The notes under the pieces are model-generated. The model had not been told where the DNA came from and did not search any database. It saw nothing but the letters and a program-made list of their open reading frames with translations. From Bacteroidales bacterium (lineage in GTDB: Bacteria; Bacteroidota; Bacteroidia; Bacteroidales; Muribaculaceae), in the NCBI GenBank assembly GCA_004557385.1, contig SFEA01000021.1, positions 1-41,868 on the forward strand: a stretch of DNA of 41,868 nucleotides. Direction: 5' to 3'. Every line of letters starts with the position of its first letter. The stretch's first letter is position 1. A program made the translations under genes and the position numbers. Shown here one piece after another: positions 34,972-41,868 of this stretch.

Positions 34972-34979
34972 CAAAACTA
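34972..34979 (-). promoter_or_regulatory. Possible internal -7 box upstream of GH32
   Basis: TAGTTTTG on the minus strand fits TAnnTTTG, 22 nt before the GH32 start, with no -33 partner. It could allow GH32 expression apart from the receptor gene. Confidence 0.3.
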
Positions 34980-35057
34980 ATAATTATTTTTTCAAAAACC
35001 TAAATCAATCTTTTTTATCTTAACCAAAACGCTGTCGTTTCCTATGGTTTTGTGTGA

Positions 35058-35113
35058 TGGAGCCATGGCAAGTGCGCAGCTCATACTGCCCCTGTGCCAT
35101 CTGTTATGCTCCA
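35058..35113. promoter_or_regulatory. Long imperfect stem-loop between the receptor gene and GH32
   Basis: TGGAGC (35058-35063) pairs with GCTCCA (35108-35113), and ATGGCA (35065-35070) pairs with TGCCAT (35095-35100), around a GC-rich loop. No U-run follows on the minus strand, so it is more like an RNA processing or stability element between two operon genes than a full terminator. Confidence 0.4.
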
Positions 35114-35147
35114 ATCGCCATAAAACGAACCTGCAATTATACCTATT

Positions 35148-37442
35148 TTAAAACTTTAGCGATGCTGTGAATTCAACCGTGAACGGGCGCAAATAAGAAC
35201 CTGTCATAATCTGATTCTTAATGTCCTTAGCCTCGTCTTTGGTGATGAGTTCGGCACCGGCAATCGAGCCTTTGGCACCAGTTTGATTGAGGAAGTTCAC
35301 CACCGTGCAGCCCAAATCGAGCATCTTGTTCACGCGCCAGTTGAGTCCGCCGAATGTTTCCCAATGGCCATTGAAATAATATGCTTCGTTGATGTTGGCG
35401 TAGGTTTTGCTGAAGTAGCGGAACGAGAGCCACAGCTTAAGGTCGGGAGTAATCATATAACTTGGGTCGAGTTCAACAAGCACTTGCGGAATCTCGGCAA
35501 CGATGTTGCCGGTGGCATTAATCTTGCCCTCGTAGCCGTCGCTGAAGCGCACGCTGGTTTCATATTTCTTATACGTTGGTTTTTGGTATGTGAGGAGGAA
35601 GTGCATATCGAATCCCTTGAATGGATGAGCAACCACGTCGGTGGTCCAACCGAGAGTTTTAATGTCGAATGTGAGCGGCGCTGCCATAATTTCCGAGCCG
35701 TGTTGCAAGTTGAGCGTTGAGTTGTTGTTGGACTTGCTGATGTAAGAGAACATCGAGGTGAGGCTCAACCACGAGTTGTTGTAGTAGAAGCCGGCGCGAC
35801 CCAATGGCACCACAATCTTGTCGGTGTTAGGCAATGTGGCAGGCGCAAAATTCTCGAACTTTGGGTGCTGAACAATGTAGGTGAAGTCGCCAAGCAAGCC
35901 AAACGGTTTGGTGATGCTGTAGGTTGCCGATGCAGTGAAATCGTAGTTTATCCAGTTGTAGCTGAGTTTGTGAGGGGCAATCAACGTGCCATCAGCAGCG
36001 GTAGCACCAAGATAATAATCGGCAAAACGGCCCACATATTCGCCTGCTGCATTACGCACAGCGGCATTCTCGCCCTTGATGCGTTGCCACTCGAAGCGTG
36101 CACCATAATAGAGGTTAAGTTTGTCGGTCACATTCCAATCGTGGGTGGCATACACAGCCAACTTGTTTTCGTGACCCTTGTAGTATTCCGAAGCGTTTTT
36201 GTTGTAGTCGTAGGTGAAACCATTGCGCAGATTGGCATCGTAGACGCGCACCGGATACGAGCCATCGTCGGCAATGCTTTGGTCGTACATCGTGGTGTTC
36301 GAGGCATAATCGATGCCATAGTTCCACTCGTTGATGCCAAGGCGCAGAGTCGAGTTGCTGAATGTCTTGCTCAGTTCCGAAGTGAGCATGGCTTGGTCGA
36401 TGATGCCGGCATTGAGGCATGTCATGCGGGTTTGCACATATTGCCCGGTGTACGGCACAATGTTGCCTTCGAGGTCGCTTTGCATATAGTTATAGTCACC
36501 GCTGCGAGTGTCGATAATCTGCATCGGGGTTTGATAAACCATAGCGCCTCGGGCATGGGCATATTTGCCAATAATCTTCCATGTCACGCCGTTGTCCCAA
36601 GTGTAGCGGTTCATGAGCACATATTCGCCTTGGCGGTTCTTGGCATAGTCGAAAAACGATGTTTGCTTGATTTCGCCGGTTCGCATGTCGCGATACGAGA
36701 TATTGGCATCGATAGGTAAATAACTTGTTGTTCCCAACTTGAATTTGCCAAACTCCTTCACGCTGCCGTCGCCCACATAGATGAACGGCGCACTCTGCGT
36801 GGCATAGTTATATGCCGGATGGCTGTTTGAATAATTGAACATTGCGGTGAACTCGCCGCGACCATCGCCATAGCGCTTGGTGAGCGCCAACTTGTAGATT
36901 TGGGTACGGTCCTGATACTGGCTGCTTTTCACCTTAAATGTACCCGGGTCGAAATCCTGATACATATTGGCGCTGTAATACCATCCGCTGCCCATAGAGC
37001 CTCGCATGTTAAACGAAAACTCTTGCATGCCATAATGGTTGGCTTTGTAGTTGAGATTGCCGTGAAAGCCATCTTCGCCAAGCCGTGTGAACGAGTTAAC
37101 GGCATAGCCAATGTTGCCGGTGGTGATTGCCGTTTCTGAGATTTTCTGCAACCCGGCATGGCTCAGGCTGGCATCGGTGCGCCACATGCTGTTGATTCCA
37201 TGTGGATTGGTGGCATAGGTTACGGGGATGCCGTTTTCAAGAACATTTACATCGGCTGAAGGCAGACCGATTTGAATTTCGCGCGGGCCATTTGCGCTGG
37301 CGGCGTTGAGCATCACATTGCGGTTGCCCTCTTCTTTCGAATTTGTGCCGCTGCCCGTCGACTCTTGCGCATTAACAATGCTTGTCATCATGCTGGCCGA
37401 AACGATTACTACAGCCATCTTGCTGAATTTTTTGAAATACAT
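35148..37442 (-). CDS. TonB-dependent-receptor-like outer-membrane protein of the fructan locus
   Basis: Exported barrel protein of 764 residues: signal peptide ending near SIVNAQ, a short Ser/Gly/Asn linker, a plug-like region (about 50-130, with VLENGIPVTYATNPHGINSMWRTDASLSHAGLQKIS), then a large beta-barrel with many aromatic strands ending in FTASLKF. It is much shorter than SusC proteins (about 1000 residues) and lacks the N-terminal carboxypeptidase-like domain. No SusD gene is adjacent. It probably passes fructo-oligosaccharides or fructose through the outer membrane, but no clear TonB box is seen, so energy coupling is uncertain. It begins the operon with GH32, permease and kinase. 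Confidence 0.75.
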   Translation of the reverse strand: MYFKKFSKMAVVIVSASMMTSIVNAQESTGSGTNSKEEGNRNVMLNAASANGPREIQIGLPSADVNVLENGIPVTYATNPHGINSMWRTDASLSHAGLQKISETAITTGNIGYAVNSFTRLGEDGFHGNLNYKANHYGMQEFSFNMRGSMGSGWYYSANMYQDFDPGTFKVKSSQYQDRTQIYKLALTKRYGDGRGEFTAMFNYSNSHPAYNYATQSAPFIYVGDGSVKEFGKFKLGTTSYLPIDANISYRDMRTGEIKQTSFFDYAKNRQGEYVLMNRYTWDNGVTWKIIGKYAHARGAMVYQTPMQIIDTRSGDYNYMQSDLEGNIVPYTGQYVQTRMTCLNAGIIDQAMLTSELSKTFSNSTLRLGINEWNYGIDYASNTTMYDQSIADDGSYPVRVYDANLRNGFTYDYNKNASEYYKGHENKLAVYATHDWNVTDKLNLYYGARFEWQRIKGENAAVRNAAGEYVGRFADYYLGATAADGTLIAPHKLSYNWINYDFTASATYSITKPFGLLGDFTYIVQHPKFENFAPATLPNTDKIVVPLGRAGFYYNNSWLSLTSMFSYISKSNNNSTLNLQHGSEIMAAPLTFDIKTLGWTTDVVAHPFKGFDMHFLLTYQKPTYKKYETSVRFSDGYEGKINATGNIVAEIPQVLVELDPSYMITPDLKLWLSFRYFSKTYANINEAYYFNGHWETFGGLNWRVNKMLDLGCTVVNFLNQTGAKGSIAGAELITKDEAKDIKNQIMTGSYLRPFTVEFTASLKF

Positions 37443-37482
37443 AATTTTGCTTTTAGGTATTCGTAATGTTGTTTTGTATGGT

Positions 37483-37500
37483 TCAGAAAAATTTTTCTGA
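37483..37500. promoter_or_regulatory. Perfect 18-bp palindrome at the receptor operon start
   Basis: TCAGAAAAATTTTTCTGA is fully self-complementary. It lies just downstream of the -7 box at 37504-37511, so it covers the predicted transcription start of the fructan operon. It may be a repressor operator or a leader hairpin. Confidence 0.5.
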
Positions 37501-37503
37501 GGG

Positions 37504-37511
37504 CAAAATTA
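37504..37511 (-). promoter_or_regulatory. -7 box of the fructan operon
   Basis: TAATTTTG on the minus strand fits TAnnTTTG, 62 nt before the receptor start. There is no consensus -33 box, as expected for an activator-dependent promoter. TTCA elements (37545, 37555, 37561, 37566) lie upstream. Confidence 0.5.
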
Positions 37512-37588
37512 TATATACGTGAAAACCAGCGCGATAAAAATTAGTTCACAGGCTTTCAAATTCAGTTCAGTGAAACAAATTTGATAGT

Positions 37589-39145
37589 TTATGACTGATT
37601 TTTGCTATGTTTAGGGGTATGGCCGAAGTAATCTTTATAACATTTTGTGAAATAAGCGGGACTTGAGAAGCCAACGGCGTAGGCAACTTCGCTCACCGAC
37701 CGTTCACCGGAAGATATCATGGCGTGGGCACGCTTCAATCGCGCCTCTCTGATTAGCTCAACCGCCGATTGTCCTGTGAGTGCCTTCACTTTTCGATAGA
37801 GTCCGGCTCGGCTCATGCCCAGCTGCGAAGCAATGGTGTCGACATCGAGGCTAGGGTCGCACAAGTTGGATTGCAGCACATCGCGCAGGCGCGCGGCAAA
37901 CGAGTCATTGTCGGGCGCAGCCTCTTGCGGCATGGTGATTTGCTGTTGAACAGGCGTGCCGTTGCCGTAGGCAGGAGTTTCTACTGTGGCAACGCGGCTG
38001 ATGTCGCTGCTGAACAGACTGCTCATGGCATTGCGGCTTTGGCGCAAGCGTGCAATGCGCAACAGCATCACTATTGCCACAACGGCGAGCAAGAGCAGGC
38101 AAGCGGCGAGCACCAGTGCCAAGCGTTGCAAACTCAGCTGTGCCAGATAATGGTCAATCATTTCGTTGAGCTGGTGGAGGCGCTGCTGAGAGTTGGCAAT
38201 TTCTTCGTACTGCATGTGTATGACGTCGGCATTTTCGGGTGTTACGAGCGCCGATTGCAGCTTGGTGTGGCGACTGTAGGGCTTGCCTTGCAGAATATTC
38301 ATTGCCAGTTCGAGCAACTTGTCGCCCTTGGTGGGATAGATGTACGATGCCGAAAGCACGCCTTGCTGCACTTGCTCGATGCCGCCTCCGGGCACATTGA
38401 GGGCGTCGATGCCGCACACTTGGGCGTGGTTGTTCAGGTGGTGGGCTTTCATCGCCTTTATAGCGCCGAGTGCGAGGCGGTCGTTGTGGGCGAACACATA
38501 GTTGAACTCGGTGACGCCGCCACGCAGCAGCGAATCCATAGCGCGATAGCCGCTATGCTCTTTCCAGTTGCCTGGTGCCGTGGCTATGATGGTGATGCCG
38601 GGGTACTGCTTTATGGCGGCGGCAAATCCGCGGTGGCGCTCAATCATGGGCGATGAGCCTTGCATGCCGGTGATTTCCACCACCTTGCCATGCTGGTGCA
38701 TCTCGCCTGCCACATATTTGCCCATGGTGTAGCCCATCTGGTAGTTGTCGCAGCCAATGTAGGCGGTGTAGCGGTTGCTGTGTGTCTTGCGGTCGAAGGT
38801 AATCACGGGGATGCCGCGGTCCATCACTTGCTCAATGGCGGGCGTAATCTCACGGCTGGTGATTGGCGCCACAATTATCATGTCGACGCCGTCGCGGGCA
38901 AACTGCAGTAGCTGGCGGCGCTGCAACTGCACGTCGTCGTTGGCATTGGCAAAGCGCAGCTCCACGTTGGGGTGGAAATAGGCTGCCGCCTGCAACTCGG
39001 CGTTGAGCTTGTGGCGCCACGAGTCCTCGCTGCATTGTGCCACGCCTATCACGTATTTCTTTTGGTGACTGCAGGAGGTGGCAAGCGCAATGATGAGTGT
39101 TGCCATAAGCATCGTAAAGGCGGCTTTATAATATGGTTTCATCAC
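37589..39145 (-). CDS. Transmembrane one-component fructan regulator (periplasmic binding domain + AraC HTH)
   Basis: A 518-residue protein. N-terminal signal/anchor (8-24, with a lipobox-like LATSC, C25), a periplasmic sugar-binding domain of the LacI/ribose-binding type (about 31-310, KYVIGVAQCSEDSWRH, VITFDRKTHSNRYTAYIGCDNY, VFAHNDRLALGAIKA), a short helical stalk (312-340), one membrane helix (341-362), a polar linker, and an AraC HTH (about 414-515, with DVDTIASQLGMSRAGLYRKVKALTG and SVSEVAYAVGFSSPAYFTKCYKDYFGHTP). The domain order copies the fructose-sensing hybrid two-component regulator of B. thetaiotaomicron (BT1754), but histidine kinase and receiver domains are absent. It likely senses fructose in the periplasm and activates the adjacent operon directly. 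The promoter is at 39206-39237. Confidence 0.88.
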   Translation of the reverse strand: MMKPYYKAAFTMLMATLIIALATSCSHQKKYVIGVAQCSEDSWRHKLNAELQAAAYFHPNVELRFANANDDVQLQRRQLLQFARDGVDMIIVAPITSREITPAIEQVMDRGIPVITFDRKTHSNRYTAYIGCDNYQMGYTMGKYVAGEMHQHGKVVEITGMQGSSPMIERHRGFAAAIKQYPGITIIATAPGNWKEHSGYRAMDSLLRGGVTEFNYVFAHNDRLALGAIKAMKAHHLNNHAQVCGIDALNVPGGGIEQVQQGVLSASYIYPTKGDKLLELAMNILQGKPYSRHTKLQSALVTPENADVIHMQYEEIANSQQRLHQLNEMIDHYLAQLSLQRLALVLAACLLLLAVVAIVMLLRIARLRQSRNAMSSLFSSDISRVATVETPAYGNGTPVQQQITMPQEAAPDNDSFAARLRDVLQSNLCDPSLDVDTIASQLGMSRAGLYRKVKALTGQSAVELIREARLKRAHAMISSGERSVSEVAYAVGFSSPAYFTKCYKDYFGHTPKHSKNQS

Positions 39146-39205
39146 AGTGGGTATGGTTTAGCGGTTTTGTTTATGATTGGTTGATGTGTGGGGGTATTCG
39201 CTCTG

Positions 39206-39237
39206 CAAAAATAGTGCATTTATTGCCACGAGCGAAA
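39206..39237 (-). promoter_or_regulatory. Promoter of the fructan regulator gene
   Basis: On the minus strand, TTTC (39234-39237, one mismatch to TTTG) is followed by 20 nt and then TATTTTTG (39206-39213), 61 nt before the start codon. Confidence 0.5.
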
Positions 39238-39250
39238 CTTTTTGGGCACA

Positions 39251-39289
39251 AAAAAATGCCCCTTGGCAAAGCAGTGCCATGCCAAGGGG
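39251..39289 (-). terminator. Terminator of the M3 peptidase gene
   Basis: CCCCTTGGCA (39259-39268) pairs with TGCCAAGGGG (39280-39289). On the minus strand the stem is followed by CATTTTTTTG. Confidence 0.85.
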
Positions 39290-39321
39290 TGTGATTATTT
39301 AGCAAACGGCTGTAGGCAGAA

Positions 39322-41442
39322 TTATTTCAAGCCGCGGTCGCGCAGGAGGGCGTCGACTTGCGGTTCGCGTCCACGGAATTGCTTGAACAGGGTCATGGCA
39401 TCTTCGCTGTCGCCTGCTTCAAGAATGTTGCGGAGGAACGATTGGGCTGATTCTTGGTCGTACATGCCTTTTTCTTCAAATAGCGAAGCTGCGTCGGCGC
39501 TGAGCACTTCTGCCCAGAGATAGGTGTAATAGCCGGCTGCGTACTCGTCGCTGCCAAAGATGTGCTTGAAATATGGGCTGCGATAACGGAACTGAATTTC
39601 TTCGGGCATGCCCAGGCGGCGAGCCACCGATTTCTCAAATTTCTCTACATCGATGTCTTTTGCAAAGTTCATCTTGTGCCATTCAATGTCGAGCAGGGCT
39701 GCGCCACACAGCTCAGTGGTGCGGAAGCCCATGTTGAAGCGGCTCGAAGCTTCGAGTTTCTTCACCATTTCGTCAGGTATCACTTCGCCTGTCTTGTAGT
39801 GACGGGCGTAGATTTTCAGCAATTCGGGCTCAAACTTCCAGTGCTCGTTGAATTGCGAAGGCAGCTCAACGGCGTCGCGGTCGATGTTTGTGCCGGCAAT
39901 GCCGCGGAACTGAGCGCGAGTGAGCATACCGTGGAGGCCGTGACCGAATTCGTGGAAGGCTGTTTCAACTTCGTCGATGGTGAGCAGCGACGGCAGTTGC
40001 TTGGTTGGCTTGGTGAAGTTGCCCACATTAAACACTATCGGGCGAATGTCCTCGCCACCGTAGTTATAAGCGCATTGCATCTCGCTCATCCATGCACCTT
40101 GACGCTTGGTAGCGCGTGGGAAATAGTCGGTCATGAACACTGCCACGTGTTTGCCGGCGGCGTCCTTAACGTCGTAGACATTCACTTCGGGATTATATTT
40201 CGGAGCCTTTGGCATTGGAGTGAAGGTGATGCCGTAGAGCTTGCCAGCCTCGGCAAACAAGCCTTTCACCACATTGTCGAGTTGGAAATAAGGACGCACC
40301 TCATCTTCGCTGATGTTGAAGCGTTCCTTCTTCACCTTCTCGGCATAGTAGTAATAGTCCCAAGCAGCGAGCTTGAAGTCGCCGCCGTGGCGGTTGATGT
40401 AAGCCTGCATGTCGGCAATTTCTTCTTTTGCCTTGGCAACGGCAGGCTTCCAGATTTGATAAAGCAGGTTTTCGGCATTTTCAACGGTTTTCGACATCAC
40501 CTTGTCCATCATCATGTCGGCGTAGGTGTCGTAGCCAAGCAGATTGGCTTTGCGCACGCGCAAGTTGATGATTTTGTTGATGTTGGCGCTGTTGTTATAC
40601 TCGTTGTCCTTGCTGCCGATGCTCATATAGGCTTTGTACATGCGTTCGCGCAGCGAGCGGCTGTCGGCATAGGTGAGCACAGCCAAGCGGCTTGGAGCAT
40701 GCACGGTGAACACCCATTTGCCTGCTTTGCCACGGCTTTCGGCTTGCGAAGCAGCTTCGGCAACAGTGCTTTCGGGCAGACCAGCCAATTCGGCAGCGTT
40801 GTCAACCACCACCTCGGTTTTATTGTTTTCGTTTAGCAAGTTCAGGTTGAACTGCATCTGAGCAGCGGCAATTTCTTGGTTGATTTGCTTGAGGGTAGCC
40901 TTATCGGCATCGTTGAGCAGTGCACCGTTGCGCACGAAGCTCTTGTAGGTCTTTTCGAGCAGGCGTTGTTGCGGACGGGTGAGATTGAACAACTTTTGAT
41001 TGTCGTAAACTTCCTTCACCTTTTTGAACAGCTCGGCATTCATGCTCACCTCATCGCTGTGGGCTGTGATGAGCGGGCGAATTTCGGCTGAAATCTTTTC
41101 CATTTCGGGTGTGCCGTCGCTCTCCGAGAGGGCGTAGTAGACATAGCACACCTTGGTGAGCAGCTGACCGCTGTTGTCGAGGGCAAGGATGGTGTTGTCG
41201 AAGTCAGGACGGTCGCGGCGCACAATGATGGCGTTGATTTCCTGATTGTGCTGCTCGATGCCAGCCTTCACAGCCGGAACATAGTCGGCATAGGTGATGT
41301 CTTGAAACGGCGGAATCTTATACTTGGTAGTATATTCCGTCATGAAAGGATTTTGATGCTCTTTCACTTTAGTCTTTTTTGCGCCCATCGCCAGCACGGA
41401 GCAAAGGCAAAGGGCTGTTAGGGTTAATAATAATTTTTTCAT
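39322..41442 (-). CDS. M3 family dipeptidyl carboxypeptidase (Dcp-like)
   Basis: Zinc peptidase that removes dipeptides from the C-termini of oligopeptides. The protein has 706 residues from the Met at 41442, with a signal peptide (KKLLLTLTALCLCSVLAMGA), so it works in the periplasm or outside. The zinc site is H497-E498-x-x-H501 (FHEFGHGLHG), with the third ligand E526 in DAVELPSQ, the same 29-residue spacing as in E. coli Dcp. The C-terminal FRYRSPYFKHIFGSDEYAAGYYTYLW is also typical of the family. It is monocistronic with a strong terminator; no consensus promoter box is seen in the 80 nt upstream. Confidence 0.95.
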   Translation of the reverse strand: MKKLLLTLTALCLCSVLAMGAKKTKVKEHQNPFMTEYTTKYKIPPFQDITYADYVPAVKAGIEQHNQEINAIIVRRDRPDFDNTILALDNSGQLLTKVCYVYYALSESDGTPEMEKISAEIRPLITAHSDEVSMNAELFKKVKEVYDNQKLFNLTRPQQRLLEKTYKSFVRNGALLNDADKATLKQINQEIAAAQMQFNLNLLNENNKTEVVVDNAAELAGLPESTVAEAASQAESRGKAGKWVFTVHAPSRLAVLTYADSRSLRERMYKAYMSIGSKDNEYNNSANINKIINLRVRKANLLGYDTYADMMMDKVMSKTVENAENLLYQIWKPAVAKAKEEIADMQAYINRHGGDFKLAAWDYYYYAEKVKKERFNISEDEVRPYFQLDNVVKGLFAEAGKLYGITFTPMPKAPKYNPEVNVYDVKDAAGKHVAVFMTDYFPRATKRQGAWMSEMQCAYNYGGEDIRPIVFNVGNFTKPTKQLPSLLTIDEVETAFHEFGHGLHGMLTRAQFRGIAGTNIDRDAVELPSQFNEHWKFEPELLKIYARHYKTGEVIPDEMVKKLEASSRFNMGFRTTELCGAALLDIEWHKMNFAKDIDVEKFEKSVARRLGMPEEIQFRYRSPYFKHIFGSDEYAAGYYTYLWAEVLSADAASLFEEKGMYDQESAQSFLRNILEAGDSEDAMTLFKQFRGREPQVDALLRDRGLK

Positions 41443-41528
41443 AATCAATAGGTATATAGTTATTAAATTAATTATTTCTTTTGTCGGACTCGTCAGACTT
41501 GTCGGACAGGTGTCAGGCGAGGTCTTGC

Positions 41529-41868
41529 TCAGTCGTCAACGGGGTTCCACACCAACGAAGCCATCATGCCGTAGTGGTCGCTCACCTTCACATCGGCACG
41601 TTCAATGCCCACAGCCTGCATATCGCCGCGATACAATAGATGGTCGATTTTCAGCCAGAATCGGTTTTCGTGATAGGTGATAGTTGGCAAAAAGCCGCAT
41701 TGCTCGTAGGTGTCGGCAAAGTCGTCGCCACGAATAGTGCGATAGGCATACGAGCACGGAGTGTCGTTAAAGTCGCCGCACACTATCACGTTCTTGCCCA
41801 ACTCGCCAATCTTGGCACGCACCAAGTCGGCTTGGTCGGCACGCAGGCGAAACGCTTTCTGCAACTTG
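41529..41868 (-). CDS. Endonuclease/exonuclease/phosphatase family protein (3' part only)
   Basis: The last 113 or so codons of a gene that continues beyond the right edge. The frame is open to base 41868. EEP-fold motifs are VIVCGDFND, with the catalytic Asp/Asn pair, then WLKIDHLLY and VSDHYGM with the final His. This fold cleaves phosphodiesters in nucleic acids, lipids or sugars; without the N-terminal half the substrate cannot be named. In Bacteroidales such proteins often have membrane segments at the N-terminus, which would lie outside this window. Confidence 0.85.
   Translation of the reverse strand, partial: KLQKAFRLRADQADLVRAKIGELGKNVIVCGDFNDTPCSYAYRTIRGDDFADTYEQCGFLPTITYHENRFWLKIDHLLYRGDMQAVGIERADVKVSDHYGMMASLVWNPVDD

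Noticed and set aside
35148..37442. Canonical SusC of a SusC/SusD pair
   Set aside because: Too short, no N-terminal carboxypeptidase-like domain, and no SusD gene on either side.

Overview
This window looks like chromosomal DNA of a gut Bacteroidales species, most likely a Muribaculaceae (S24-7) or Prevotella-like member. The genus is an inference. The evidence is that promoters read TTTG-N19/20-TAnnTTTG (the Bacteroidetes sigma-70 pattern), genes lack Shine-Dalgarno sequences, and several families are typical of the phylum: DUF4292, DUF4492 beside cydAB, DUF4369-type thioredoxin lipoproteins, GH32 lipoproteins, and an M20 deacylase of the ArgE group. No rRNA, tRNA, CRISPR array or intact insertion sequence is visible.

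Layout. 1-587 is a non-coding, palindrome-rich mosaic of direct repeats next to a small pRiA4b ORF-3-like gene. 1182-3008 holds prfB, without the usual programmed frameshift, followed by an argB that has lost about 80 internal bases. 3225-3725 is an orphan XRE/HipB-type antitoxin fused to the last 60 codons of a deleted HipA toxin. 3892-6207 is a secreted GH95-like glycosidase. 6315-12219 holds housekeeping genes (asd, acyl-CoA synthetase, ArgE-like deacylase, HIT protein, greA) and a frameshifted C-terminal scrap of a GH43 enzyme.

12370-19417, all on the minus strand, is an envelope-linked cluster: dut, TPR protein, DUF4292 lipoprotein, EnvC-like coiled-coil/LytM protein, FemAB-like acyltransferase and a Wzx-type flippase. 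19610-23578 encodes cytochrome bd oxidase (cydAB) with DUF4492 and an MBL hydrolase upstream. 23701-30630 holds a PNGase F-like secreted protein, a Gate-domain permease with an unusual C-terminal extension, an outer-membrane porin, a YitT protein and a thioredoxin-fold lipoprotein lacking CxxC.

30956-39145 is a compact fructan/fructose-use locus: a transmembrane regulator (periplasmic sugar-binding domain joined to an AraC HTH with no histidine kinase or receiver), a 764-residue TonB-receptor-like outer-membrane protein without a SusD partner, a GH32 fructanase lipoprotein, an MFS permease and a fructokinase. The inferred flow is fructan cleavage by GH32, passage through the outer-membrane barrel, uptake by the MFS permease, phosphorylation by the kinase, and sensing in the periplasm by the one-component regulator. 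An M3 dipeptidyl carboxypeptidase and the 3' end of an endonuclease/exonuclease/phosphatase gene close the window.

The most unusual items are the kinase-less fructan sensor with a perfect 18-bp palindrome at the predicted start of its target operon, the run of internally deleted genes between 2.3 and 7.9 kb, and the repeat mosaic at the left edge.
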